Part shown: piece after piece, positions 19,359-28,004 of the stretch
How the letters are laid out: every line of letters starts with the position of its first letter
Position numbering within the stretch: position 1 is the stretch's first letter
Assembly: GCA_013821825.1 (NCBI GenBank)
Contig: PNJK01000040.1
Span: forward strand, 1 to 32,131
DNA from: Rhodobacter sp.
GTDB taxonomy: Bacteria; Pseudomonadota; Alphaproteobacteria; Rhodobacterales; Rhodobacteraceae
Length of the DNA stretch: 32,131 bases
Direction of reading: 5' to 3'
Program-made: the position numbers and the translations under genes
Notes under the pieces: generated by a model
What the model saw: only the letters and a program-made list of their open reading frames with translations
What the model was told of the DNA's origin: nothing
Databases searched by the model: none

Positions 19359-20299
19359 GTGAGCGACCAGTAGTAGCGGGTGACGTGGAAGAAGATCGGA
19401 GCGGCGAAGATGACGCTGTCCAGCCGGTCGATAAACCCGCCGTGCCCCGGGATCAGGTGACCCCAGTCCTTCACCCCGCGATCCCGCTTGATTGCTGACA
19501 TGACCAGACCGCCAAAAAAGCCCATCAGCGTCAGGATCAGGCACATGCCGGCGGCTTGCAAGATGGTGAAGGGCGTCATCCACCAGAGCGAAGTGCCGAC
19601 CAGCGTGGCGGTCAGGGTGCCACCAATGAACCCCTCCCACGTTTTCGAGGGCGAGAGCGTGGGGGCGATCTTGGTTCGGCCGACCAGCTTGCCCCAGACG
19701 TATTGCATCACGTCCGACAGCTGCACGACGAAGATCAGGTAGGCGATCAGGATGACATTGCGCCCCTCGAACCCGGGGATCTGCAGGTAGAGCAATGCCG
19801 GAACGTGGCTGACGCAATAGACGCAGATCATCAGCGCCCATTGGGTTTCGGAGACGCGAACCAGAAAATCCTTGGTGCTGCCGCGTAGTGCCGAAAGAAC
19901 CGGGAGCAAGAGGAAGACATGGACCGGAATGAAAACCGCATACATACCGTACCAGTCGATCAGGACGAAGTAGTATTGCAGCGGCAGGACGATGAAGAAA
20001 CAGGCCAGCAATGACCAATGGTCGGCGCGGGAGTGGGTGGTGAGGGTCAGAAACTCACGCAGCGCGGCGAAGGAGGCCAGCGCAAACAGCAGGACAACCC
20101 CGGTCTTGCCCGCAAGAAAGGCGATGCCAAGCAGAATCACCATCACCCACCAGGCGGCGATGCGGGCATTCAGATTCTCGATCACGGAGTTGTGGCCGTC
20201 CGCGGACAAGCGCTTGCGGAGCACTTCACCGGCGATGGAGGCGACAAGCAGGATGGCACCCACCCCGGACAGTAGCCAAAGGAGATGCGGACTTGTCAT
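19355..20299 (-). CDS. Phosphatidate cytidylyltransferase (CdsA/YnbB-like)
   Basis: A 314-residue membrane enzyme that makes CDP-diacylglycerol from phosphatidate and CTP. The C-terminal family signature is complete: SAIKRDRGVKDWGHLIPGHGG followed by FIDRLDS. SPSKTWEGFIGG is the conserved cytoplasmic loop. About eight hydrophobic helices are visible. Because it lies between plsC and a YnbA-like gene and not in the usual frr-uppS-cdsA cluster, it is probably a second, dedicated CdsA comparable with YnbB. Its start overlaps the plsC stop and its stop overlaps the next start, both as ATGA. Confidence 0.93.
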   Translation of the reverse strand: MTSPHLLWLLSGVGAILLVASIAGEVLRKRLSADGHNSVIENLNARIAAWWVMVILLGIAFLAGKTGVVLLFALASFAALREFLTLTTHSRADHWSLLACFFIVLPLQYYFVLIDWYGMYAVFIPVHVFLLLPVLSALRGSTKDFLVRVSETQWALMICVYCVSHVPALLYLQIPGFEGRNVILIAYLIFVVQLSDVMQYVWGKLVGRTKIAPTLSPSKTWEGFIGGTLTATLVGTSLWWMTPFTILQAAGMCLILTLMGFFGGLVMSAIKRDRGVKDWGHLIPGHGGFIDRLDSVIFAAPIFFHVTRYYWSLT

Positions 20300-20949
20300 G
20301 CCTTGCCCAGCGGTGCCGGAGCAAGCGCCAGAAGCGCTGAGGAGGCACGGGTTAGGAAAGCGTCCTTGGCTTCGTCCGGGGATAGATGCAAGGCGGCTCC
20401 GAACGTCAAGGTACAGATCAGGGGGACCGGAATGATCTCTCCTTTCGGCATGACCTTGTTGAGATTGGCGATCCAGACCGGCACAAGATCAACCTCGGGG
20501 CGCGTCTTAGCAAGGTGATAAAGCCCGGACTTGAAGGGCAGCAGCGCCTCTTCAGACATGTTGCGCTGGCCTTCGGGAAACAGGATCAGCGAGGCGCCCT
20601 TATCCAGCGCCTCGACCATCTGGGCGACAGGGTCGGTGGTGCGCGCTTCGGGCCGGCGGTCGATCAGGACGGCGTTGAAGACATCACGGCCGATGAAGGC
20701 GCGAAGTGGGGATTTCAGCCAGTAGTCCAGTGCCGCAACCGGCCGCGTCTGGCGGCGCAAAGGGGCGGGCAGGACGGTCCACAACAGGACGAAATCGCCG
20801 TTGGAACTGTGGTTGGCGAAATAGACGCGCTGGCGGGGGACGGGTTCGATCCCCTGCCAGATGGCGCGTGGCGCTGTCATGAAGCGGGCGAAGACCGATA
20901 TTGCCTGCCCAACGACCCCTGCGGCGAAGACCCGAAGCGCTGTTATCAT
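20296..20949 (-). CDS. plsC: 1-acyl-glycerol-3-phosphate acyltransferase family protein (PlsC-like)
   Basis: A 217-residue lysophospholipid acyltransferase that would add the second acyl chain to make phosphatidate. The catalytic HX4D motif is NHSSNGD (H47, D52), and the substrate motif is FPEGQRN (124-130). One N-terminal hydrophobic segment anchors it to the membrane. It is first in the plsC, cytidylyltransferase, phosphatidyltransferase series, so phosphatidate made here can flow to CDP-diacylglycerol and then to a head-group lipid. It starts 10 bp after the cysE stop, so co-transcription with cysE is likely. Confidence 0.92.
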   Translation of the reverse strand: MITALRVFAAGVVGQAISVFARFMTAPRAIWQGIEPVPRQRVYFANHSSNGDFVLLWTVLPAPLRRQTRPVAALDYWLKSPLRAFIGRDVFNAVLIDRRPEARTTDPVAQMVEALDKGASLILFPEGQRNMSEEALLPFKSGLYHLAKTRPEVDLVPVWIANLNKVMPKGEIIPVPLICTLTFGAALHLSPDEAKDAFLTRASSALLALAPAPLGKA

Positions 20950-20959
20950 TCCAGCGGGT

Positions 20960-21766
20960 TCATTCGGCCTTCAGGATCTGGTCCATGGTTAAAGCGGGCT
21001 GGGCGCAACCGGCCTTCCCGACAACCCGGGCTGGCACACCGGCGACAGTGCTGTTGCGGGGCACGTCCTCCAGCACAACCGACCCCGCTGCGATGCGAGA
21101 GCATCGGCCAACGGTAATGTTGCCCAATACCTTGGCCCCTGCCCCGATCAGGACGCCGTCGCCGATCTTCGGGTGACGGTCGCCGTCTTCCTTGCCGGTG
21201 CCGCCAAGCGTCACCGAATGCAACATCGATACGTTGTCGCCAACGACAGCGGTTTCACCAATGACGATGGAATGGGCGTGGTCGATCATGATTCCTTTTC
21301 CGACCCTTGCGGCCGGGTGGATATCGACCCCGAAGATCTCCGACACCCGCATCTGCACGAAATATGCAAGATCGGTGCGGCCATTGCCCCAAAGCCAGTG
21401 GCCAACGCGGTAAGCTTGGACAGCCTGATAGCCCTTGAAGAACAGGATGGGCTGCAGAAAACGGTGGCAGGCAGGATCGCGTTCATACACCGCCATGAGG
21501 TCTGACCGTGCCGCGGCGCCAAGTTCAGGATCGCTATCGAACGCCTCATCCGCGATTTCACGGAGAATCTGCTCGCTCATCTCACCGGAGGCAAGCTTGA
21601 GGGAGAAACGATAGGCAAGTGCCCGTTCCATCGAGGAATGGTGAAGAAGGCCGGAATGGATCAGCCCACCCAGCAGTGGTTCGCGACGGATCGCTTCGAC
21701 CGCTTCCTCGCAAACGCGACGCCACACCGGATCGACAGAGGTCACTTTCGCTTTGGTTTCGAACAT
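20960..21766 (-). CDS. cysE: Serine O-acetyltransferase
   Basis: Makes O-acetylserine from serine and acetyl-CoA, the first committed step of cysteine synthesis. The 268-residue protein has the N-terminal helical SATase domain (about 1-140), then a left-handed beta-helix of hexapeptide repeats; the catalytic pair is D162-H163 in IDHAHSIVIGE, and H198 is in the GDRHPKIGDG loop. The C-terminus ends in Glu, without the terminal Ile used by many CysE proteins to dock into cysteine synthase. The ATG at 21766 has AGAGGG six bases upstream. Location beside the GTA cluster matches what I recall of Rhodobacterales. Confidence 0.96.
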   Translation of the reverse strand: MFETKAKVTSVDPVWRRVCEEAVEAIRREPLLGGLIHSGLLHHSSMERALAYRFSLKLASGEMSEQILREIADEAFDSDPELGAAARSDLMAVYERDPACHRFLQPILFFKGYQAVQAYRVGHWLWGNGRTDLAYFVQMRVSEIFGVDIHPAARVGKGIMIDHAHSIVIGETAVVGDNVSMLHSVTLGGTGKEDGDRHPKIGDGVLIGAGAKVLGNITVGRCSRIAAGSVVLEDVPRNSTVAGVPARVVGKAGCAQPALTMDQILKAE

Positions 21767-21795
21767 GATGGACCCTCTTTGCAGAGCCTTCTTCT

Positions 21796-21825
21796 AGCAT
21801 ATTCCAACCGGGAGGCGACACGCAA
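21796..21825 (-). promoter_or_regulatory. Candidate cysE promoter
   Basis: On the minus strand, TTGCGT (21825-21820) and TATGCT (21801-21796) are 18 bp apart, placing transcription start near 21789 and leaving a leader of about 23 bases. This would let cysE and the lipid genes be transcribed independently of the GTA cluster. Confidence 0.45.
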
Positions 21826-21842
21826 AGTTGTGACGATGCCCA

Positions 21843-22127
21843 TCAAGGTCTGGAATGCCGCAGAAGTGCATCGCAAGCGACCTTCAGCGCGACAAGGAAA
21901 TCGGGGTCACTACCCATCGGTTCGGGCCGGGGTGACAGTTGATGACACCGCCCCATCAGGCTGCCATCCCCAAGACGGGGATGGCAACGTCCAAACTTCC
22001 TGTGATGCAATGCTGCGACGTCCACTTCTGAAAGAATACGCTCGGCCGCACGCTTTCGAAGTCCCTGTTCGACAAGCATCAGCGTGCGGGCGAAAAGCAG
22101 GAGTTCAGCCCCGACCATATCGCGCAT
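21843..22127 (-). CDS. Small conserved GTA-linked protein (DUF7742-like)
   Basis: A 94-residue protein starting one base after the gp15 stop codon, which implies translational coupling to the GTA cluster. The N-terminal half is predicted helical (GAELLLFARTLMLVEQGLRK). It is followed by HRKFGRCHPRLGDGSLMG, then EPMGSDPDFLVALKVACDALL. I remember small proteins of this pattern (an HR..G..HP..GDG.LM core, then DP.....L....AL) beside gp15 in other Rhodobacteraceae; the domain number is from memory. Function is unknown. No signal peptide or membrane segment is evident. A longer upstream frame overlapping gp15 is not needed. Confidence 0.75.
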   Translation of the reverse strand: MRDMVGAELLLFARTLMLVEQGLRKRAAERILSEVDVAALHHRKFGRCHPRLGDGSLMGRCHQLSPRPEPMGSDPDFLVALKVACDALLRHSRP

Positions 22128-22128
22128 C

Positions 22129-25100
22129 TCAGCCTGCGATCTCGATCGAGCGAAACGGCCCTGGCCCGTATTGGAGCGAAAGCTGCGCAACCTGAACCTC
22201 GTAAGGCCCGGTCAACCCATCGGCAGCTCTCATCGAGGATGTATACTGGAACTGCGGGGCCATCAGGTTGTATTCGGCTAGGATCTCCGACGACTGCACT
22301 ACCCGCAGAACGTAGGCCTCGATTTCTTCACCTATAGGCACTTCGAACGCTTGCCAGCTGTCGCCGTCAATGCGTGTCCGTCGCTTCCATTCAAGATCAA
22401 GGGTTGCTGCAAGGTCGAACTTTGCCCTCAGGTGCGCCACGGGATAAGGCCGCAACCCGGCCCCGTCGAAGGCCTCGACCCGCAGAATGGCATTTGGGTC
22501 ATCATAGCCGCGGGCCGTGGGCCCGATCCTGTAATGCCTTGCAAGTCCACGGGCAGACACCGGCAGTTCTATCTGCGTCAATGCAAGATCGAGAAGTACG
22601 ACCGTGCTGCCTGCTGGCCATACTTCCGGCATCAAGCCGTCGGTGCCCAACTGGCCGCGAAGCCGGACAGACAAATCGTAAGTCTCGGGCGCCACGATCT
22701 GGGCTTCCACGAACTGAAATACCTCCCAGTTGGATGAAGTGCCATCGCCGATCGCCATGGCATTCGCTCCATTCAGAACAGAGATTGTGTCGGCCGAGGC
22801 CAGTTCACCATCCGTGATCCGAACCCGCAACGGCTCGCCTCGGTCCCAGATTCCCGGGCTTGCTTTTGGAAGGGGAGATTCGGTGACGCCGACTGTTGCT
22901 CCGGCGACAACCAGCCGGTTCAATTCATAACCGCTGTCCTGGCTGGATGACCAGACACCGACTGACCCGGGCCAGGGTTCGGCCGTTACAGCCAAATGGG
23001 GTGCGTGGGGGACCTCTTCGCCGGTCAGAAGCGGCAGGTCCAAAAAGACAGGATAGACCGGAACGGGCGGCACGAAAGACCGAGTAACGAAAGCTTCCCC
23101 TGCATAGTCCGAAGGCGCATAAACGCCAGCTTCAACTCGGACTGCATCCAGGGTCTGCGCCTCGGCTTGCTCAACCCGATCAATACGATAGCGTTGGCCT
23201 TTGCACCGGATCACGTCGCCGGCGCCGAGTTGAAGCCGAGACTTCGCCAAGGAAAACCTTGCCGCGTCCCGGGCGACGCGTGCCTCCGCTAGCCAGCGCT
23301 CCACGGTCGCAAGGCCCTCATTCCTAGTTAACGCCAGAGGAAGGTCGGTCTGCGATACGCCTCTCGCTTCTTCATCGGGGAACCGAACTTCGGCAGCACG
23401 GACTTCATAACTTGACTGCGCATCGAAGAAACCTAGCCGGACCTGACCAGCAGTCTCCACCTCCGGCGCGCGCGTTGTCTCGAAGGACCCTTCCATATCC
23501 GGCAAAAGGGCCAGATCAGCCTCGAGAATCTCTGCGGTCACTCGTCCGTCCCGGTTGCGGAAGACCAGTTTTCCGTCCCGTTCCATGACGTCAAAGCCGT
23601 AGGCCAGCAGCAAAGGCTGCAATGCCGCACGGGCTGTTGTGACATCAGATTGCTGAAAGCCTCTGACCAGACCAAACAGCCCGGCCGTATCGATCGTCCG
23701 CACGCCGGAACTGGCGCAAATCTCGGCAACAACCGCGGCAAGAGGCTGGTTCGTCGCACGCCCGTTCAGCCAGTGGCCAAGGGCATAGTTATCGCCATCG
23801 TTCCACACTTTGATTTGTCCGGGGAATTCCGGGAACGGCCGCGCGTCCCAGGCCCAGGCATGTGCATGTTCCATATCGACCATTGCTCCGCCGTAAAGTG
23901 CTGAGGTCGGATTGTTGTCCGGGTCAGACCAGTAGGACGTCACTGCCAGCAGATACTGCATCTGGATCAGGTCATCACGGCGTCCGGTCGACCAGACCGG
24001 CAGTCCGGATTCGGACGACTTGGCGTCAATGAACTTGTTTGGCTGATTTGTCGCCTTGTCCACTGCCGGGCAACCGTATTCAGTGAACCAAATCGGCTTC
24101 GAACCCGGAACCCAAGCTGTCGGGTTGTCATCTCGCTGGCCACCAATCCGGTTGTGGTGCAAGTTCGACCACCAGGATCTGAGATCCTTGTAGCGAAAGA
24201 CCCAAGGCTCGCCGAAGGCCCCATCAGAGATCGGCAAACGTCTTTGGGCCAACGCGCCCTCAGGGCTGTCATAATACCAGTCAAAGCCCTCGCCTCCGGC
24301 GACATTGGCCCTGAGATAATCCAGATTATAGATCGAGCCCCAGCCGGCATCGGCGTGAACTTCGCCGTCCCGCCAGTCGGACAAGGGCATGTAGTTATCG
24401 ATCCCGATGAAATCGACGCTCGGATCCGACCAGAGGGCGTCAAGGTGGAAGTAGAGATTCCCACCAGCTTGGTAGCCGAAATACTCTGACCAGTCGGCAG
24501 CATAGCCGATCTTGACTGCTGGCCCCAGGATCGCGCGAACGTCTTCTGCAAGGTTGCGAAGGGCCTGTACGGCGGGGAAACTGTCGCCCGCTCCGCGAAT
24601 CTGCGTCAATGATCGCATTTCGGATCCGATGCAGAACGCATCCACGCCGCCAGCCACCGCGCAGAGCTTGGCATAGTGCAGGATGAAGCGACGATATCTC
24701 CAATCAGCTGCCGGGCCGGAAAATCCGATAGTTTCGCCGTTGTTCGTGAACTGCCCAGGCTGCGCCGCGCCGAAGAAATCTGCAACCTCGGCTTCCGCGC
24801 CAGCCGTCCGATCAGGCGTCCCGTTCTGGCCGGGTGCAGCGGAGAGAGTGATCCGACCGCGCCAGGGCAGCTTCGGCTGGGTTGCGGCGCCCGTCCACGG
24901 GTCCGAAAGGCTGTTGCCTTCCAGCTGGTCCATCAGGATGAACGGATAGAACACGACTTGCTTGCCCGCGTCACGTACTGCCCGGATTGCCTGGATGACC
25001 GAGGCGTCCGATGGTGTCCCCCCATAAACAGACGCGCCAGCTACCTTGGGTACCTCCAGTGCCTCCGATCGCGAGATCCCACCCGCGCGCCAGGGCATTC

Positions 25101-26028
25101 CGACTCCGTCGCGAAGTTTCTGCTCCACCTTTGGCCTGATCTCGCAGGCAGAACACCGCAGGTCGTCGCCGAACCAGGACACAACCACCGATACCGATCC
25201 AACTGCAGGTAGTTCTTCGGTCAGGTGCTGAAGGCTGGTCGCGAAATCCGTGAGGCCGGATGGGGAATGGACGTTGGCCGACCGATTTCGCCCAATACCT
25301 TCGGCATAGTGGACGGGGGTCGTCGCAAGACCGTACTCCCCTGTCCCCGGGATCAGTGCAACGCCTCGAACCGCCCCACCAAGAGTCATGGAAGGGTCGA
25401 CGGCACCGCCCTGAGCCGGTCGGACAACCTCGAAGCTGAACTGCGGCACTCGGTTGCCGTAGGTACCAAGCTCAAGGTCCTCAATCACGACATAGGCGAC
25501 CCCGCGATAGGCCGGCGCCCGGCCGGTACCCTCGACAGCCTCGATCTTTGGATCGGGCAGTTGTGACTCGCTTCCGGAATAGACCCGAAGATTCAGATCG
25601 ATTGGCGAGATTTCATTTCCGTCGGCCCAGATCCGTCCGACGCGCAGAATTTCTCCCTCGCAAAGCGCAATGGCAAGGCTGACAGAGTAGCTGTATTCGT
25701 TGACCTTGGGCTTCGGGGCGCCTTTGCCTGCTCGGCGGCGACGCACGGTCTCACTGAAATCAGTCGCCCAGATGACCTGACCGCCGACGCGCATCCTTCC
25801 CCAGATCTGTCCGATTGGGGCCCCTTCCCCCGCTCCGGTCAGTCGAAGCCTGTCGATCCTGCCAACGTCAACCGGGTCCGAGCCCGCGCCAAGCAGCCGT
25901 TGGTCAATCACGCGGCCGAGCGTAGCGCCAATGGCCCGGCCGATCACAGCGCCGGACAAGCCCAGTACCGCGCCACCAAACCCGGCACCAATCGCGGCAC
26001 CGGCCGCCGAAAGAAGAAGTGTCGCCAT
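22129..26028 (-). CDS. GTA gp15, tail-tip/host-specificity protein with TIM-barrel domain
   Basis: A 1,299-residue baseplate and tail-tip protein of the RcGTA type (the largest GTA protein, called megatron in the RcGTA structure). It starts with a glycine-rich hydrophobic segment (about 1-40, GAAIGAGFGGAVLGLSGAVIG). A GTA TIM-barrel, glycoside-hydrolase-like domain follows (about 435-735), with GVDAFCIGSEMRSLTQIRG, YAADWSEYFGY, DFIGIDNYMPLSDW and IWFTEYGCPAVDKATNQPNKF. The C-terminal half holds phage-tail and receptor-contact modules. The frame is intact. The ATG at 26028 follows the gp14 stop with no gap. Sampled lines have lower GC than gp5-gp8. Confidence 0.95.
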   Translation of the reverse strand: MATLLLSAAGAAIGAGFGGAVLGLSGAVIGRAIGATLGRVIDQRLLGAGSDPVDVGRIDRLRLTGAGEGAPIGQIWGRMRVGGQVIWATDFSETVRRRRAGKGAPKPKVNEYSYSVSLAIALCEGEILRVGRIWADGNEISPIDLNLRVYSGSESQLPDPKIEAVEGTGRAPAYRGVAYVVIEDLELGTYGNRVPQFSFEVVRPAQGGAVDPSMTLGGAVRGVALIPGTGEYGLATTPVHYAEGIGRNRSANVHSPSGLTDFATSLQHLTEELPAVGSVSVVVSWFGDDLRCSACEIRPKVEQKLRDGVGMPWRAGGISRSEALEVPKVAGASVYGGTPSDASVIQAIRAVRDAGKQVVFYPFILMDQLEGNSLSDPWTGAATQPKLPWRGRITLSAAPGQNGTPDRTAGAEAEVADFFGAAQPGQFTNNGETIGFSGPAADWRYRRFILHYAKLCAVAGGVDAFCIGSEMRSLTQIRGAGDSFPAVQALRNLAEDVRAILGPAVKIGYAADWSEYFGYQAGGNLYFHLDALWSDPSVDFIGIDNYMPLSDWRDGEVHADAGWGSIYNLDYLRANVAGGEGFDWYYDSPEGALAQRRLPISDGAFGEPWVFRYKDLRSWWSNLHHNRIGGQRDDNPTAWVPGSKPIWFTEYGCPAVDKATNQPNKFIDAKSSESGLPVWSTGRRDDLIQMQYLLAVTSYWSDPDNNPTSALYGGAMVDMEHAHAWAWDARPFPEFPGQIKVWNDGDNYALGHWLNGRATNQPLAAVVAEICASSGVRTIDTAGLFGLVRGFQQSDVTTARAALQPLLLAYGFDVMERDGKLVFRNRDGRVTAEILEADLALLPDMEGSFETTRAPEVETAGQVRLGFFDAQSSYEVRAAEVRFPDEEARGVSQTDLPLALTRNEGLATVERWLAEARVARDAARFSLAKSRLQLGAGDVIRCKGQRYRIDRVEQAEAQTLDAVRVEAGVYAPSDYAGEAFVTRSFVPPVPVYPVFLDLPLLTGEEVPHAPHLAVTAEPWPGSVGVWSSSQDSGYELNRLVVAGATVGVTESPLPKASPGIWDRGEPLRVRITDGELASADTISVLNGANAMAIGDGTSSNWEVFQFVEAQIVAPETYDLSVRLRGQLGTDGLMPEVWPAGSTVVLLDLALTQIELPVSARGLARHYRIGPTARGYDDPNAILRVEAFDGAGLRPYPVAHLRAKFDLAATLDLEWKRRTRIDGDSWQAFEVPIGEEIEAYVLRVVQSSEILAEYNLMAPQFQYTSSMRAADGLTGPYEVQVAQLSLQYGPGPFRSIEIAG

Positions 26029-26472
26029 TCATCCGGCTCCTTGAGGAAATGCAAAGCGTGCCACGATCCGTCGCTGCCATGGCAACGAAAGCGGACTCTC
26101 GATCACGCCATGACGTGTGTAGGAATGCACAAAGCTGGGGGTTGCTCCTGCCTCCGTCTGAATTCCCAGGTGCTTTGCGATACTGCCTTCGCGCATGCGG
26201 AACAAAAGCACATCGCCCTCAGCAACGTCGGGAATTGCCTTGTGCACCAGCCAGCGTTCGGCCCCCTGTCTCAGCACTTCTCGATGCGAGGGTTCTGCCC
26301 AGTCTTCCGTGTAGGTTGGCACCATTTCCGGCTCGCCGCCAAGGACCGCGCGCCAGACGCCCCGCACGAGGCCTAGGCAGTCCGTCCCCGCCCCCTTGAC
26401 CGAGGCTTGGTGCAAGTAGGGCGTTCCGATCCAGCTGCGCGCCTCTATGACAATGCGTTCCGCAACAGTCAT
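26029..26472 (-). CDS. GTA gp14, NlpC/P60-family cell-wall peptidase
   Basis: A 147-residue NlpC/P60-type cysteine peptidase carried in the tail tip, expected to open peptidoglycan of the recipient cell during DNA delivery. The catalytic cysteine is C32 in GTDCLGLVRG and the histidine is H101 in AKHLGIQ; a further His (H116) follows. The N-terminal RSWIGTPYLHQASVKG is typical. The ATG at 26472 overlaps the gp13 stop (ATGA); an in-frame extension upstream is gp13 DNA in another frame. Confidence 0.94.
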   Translation of the reverse strand: MTVAERIVIEARSWIGTPYLHQASVKGAGTDCLGLVRGVWRAVLGGEPEMVPTYTEDWAEPSHREVLRQGAERWLVHKAIPDVAEGDVLLFRMREGSIAKHLGIQTEAGATPSFVHSYTRHGVIESPLSLPWQRRIVARFAFPQGAG

Positions 26473-27365
26473 CCGCCAACGGACGGAAGTCTTGCGCCTC
26501 CCCTGCTTGGGCGATCGGGGACCGGATAGGACGCCAGCCAGTCCTCGCCAGGCACGTGGGGAAAACCGCGAAAGTTTAGGAAGTTCGAGAACTTCTCCCG
26601 GCAGGTTGCAGGCTTCTTGTCGCAACCCGCGACGATGCGGAAACTGTCCCCTGCCGCCACCGGGGCATTCAGCGACTGCCACAGCTCGATCCGCCGTTTT
26701 TCGCCGGTCAGCCGGTCGTTCTTCACGACACCCACCAGTCCGATGGCCATCCCCGAGGTCATCTCGAACCGGCCATGCTCGAACCAACGATCATCAAATC
26801 CGGCAAATGACGCGAACCCGAAGATCCGGCCATCCTCGACTTCCTCGACCACTCTCGCCACCGAATACCCGGCCGCATCCGTAGAAAACCGACAACGCCC
26901 GTCGCCCAGTACCGCCGAGCAGCCCGGCTGGTAGGCAAACCCCTGCGGCCGGTTCAGCGCCTCGCTCAGGCCACGCAATTCTGCCCGAAAACCCCCGCCA
27001 GCCCGCGTGATTTCCCCGAACGATCCGCGGAACTGCTCAACCCAATCCCTGGAATCCTGCCAGTTGACCAGAAACGATCGCACCTCGGCCCCATCGAACC
27101 GCCCGGCCACAAGATCCGCCTCTGTGATTGCTTCATCACTCAACGCGCCGACAGCTTCCGAATTGTCGACCGACAACCCAGTGGTCTGCTGCAGCGCCCG
27201 TGCCGTCATGCCACTGTCGGCGCGGCAAATTACACCGTCCACCACCAAGTCTCGGTCATGGTCCGTGAACCCCATCACCGTTCCATCCCGGCGCACAACC
27301 GTCCATGCCCGGCAAACGGTGGTGGCACCACTTTGCAGGTGTGCGTAAAGCGCTTCGCTGCTCAT
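26469..27365 (-). CDS. GTA gp13, tail hub protein (DUF2163)
   Basis: A 298-residue DUF2163 protein, the hub of the GTA baseplate. Four cysteines, C149 and C158 (GCSAVLGDGRCRF) and C248 and C255 (GCDKKPATCREKF), are placed as the iron-sulfur ligands of the RcGTA hub and of lambda-type tail-tip L proteins. The C-terminal NFRGFPHVPGEDW is characteristic. ATGA overlaps join it to gp12 before and gp14 after. Confidence 0.94.
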   Translation of the reverse strand: MSSEALYAHLQSGATTVCRAWTVVRRDGTVMGFTDHDRDLVVDGVICRADSGMTARALQQTTGLSVDNSEAVGALSDEAITEADLVAGRFDGAEVRSFLVNWQDSRDWVEQFRGSFGEITRAGGGFRAELRGLSEALNRPQGFAYQPGCSAVLGDGRCRFSTDAAGYSVARVVEEVEDGRIFGFASFAGFDDRWFEHGRFEMTSGMAIGLVGVVKNDRLTGEKRRIELWQSLNAPVAAGDSFRIVAGCDKKPATCREKFSNFLNFRGFPHVPGEDWLASYPVPDRPSRGGARLPSVGG

Positions 27366-27994
27366 AGCCGGATCTCCACGATCGGCACCGCGGGCACGTC
27401 ACCCGCCTGGAACGACGCGACCGAGGTCTGGATTCCGTCCGAGTCGAAACGCACCGGCACGTCGAACTCGAACCCCGCAGTAACGCGGGTACCGACATCG
27501 GGCGGCAGCATGAAGGTCACTTCGCCCGTCTTGATATCAACCTCGAACTCCAGTCCCGCAATCTTGGGATCCTCGGAGACACCAGCCACCACCGTTCCGG
27601 CCACGGGTTTGCGGATCGGGCGAGTATATTGCTGCAGGCCGGACACATACGTCTTCTGCAACTGGAATACCGTCGTCACCCCGTCGCCCGTGCCGATCAG
27701 CTGGTCTGCCGGACCGGGGGTGCCCGAAGGAGCGCAGGATTTGAAGTCGGACCAGTCCTTCCAGCGAAACCCGTGCAGCTGACCTGCCCGTGCCTCGAAA
27801 AAGGAAATCAGCATCGCGACATCATCCAGCGACCGCAACCCGACACCAGCATCGTACCGGCGACGCGAGTGCGCCCAAGGGGTGTTTCGTTCCTCGAACC
27901 CGTTCGCCAGCGTGACGATCTCGGTCCGCCGCTCGGGCCCGCCGACCGACCCGAAGCTCAGGTTTGCCGGAAAGCGTATTTCGTGAAACGCCAT
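27362..27994 (-). CDS. GTA gp12, distal tail protein (DUF2460)
   Basis: A 210-residue DUF2460 protein, the distal tail component that joins the tail tube to the hub. Diagnostic blocks are the start MAFHEIRFPANLSFGS, the segment ERNTPWAHSRRRYDAGVG, and GFRWKDWSDFKS. The ATG at 27994 is preceded by GGGAAG and lies 10 bp after gp11. Its stop overlaps the gp13 start as ATGA. Confidence 0.94.
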   Translation of the reverse strand: MAFHEIRFPANLSFGSVGGPERRTEIVTLANGFEERNTPWAHSRRRYDAGVGLRSLDDVAMLISFFEARAGQLHGFRWKDWSDFKSCAPSGTPGPADQLIGTGDGVTTVFQLQKTYVSGLQQYTRPIRKPVAGTVVAGVSEDPKIAGLEFEVDIKTGEVTFMLPPDVGTRVTAGFEFDVPVRFDSDGIQTSVASFQAGDVPAVPIVEIRL

Positions 27995-28004
27995 GATTTC
28001 TTCC

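Noticed and set aside
24676-25212. Plus-strand frames across the gp15 gene
   Set aside because: They are antisense to one continuous 1,299-codon GTA gene with recognisable domains.
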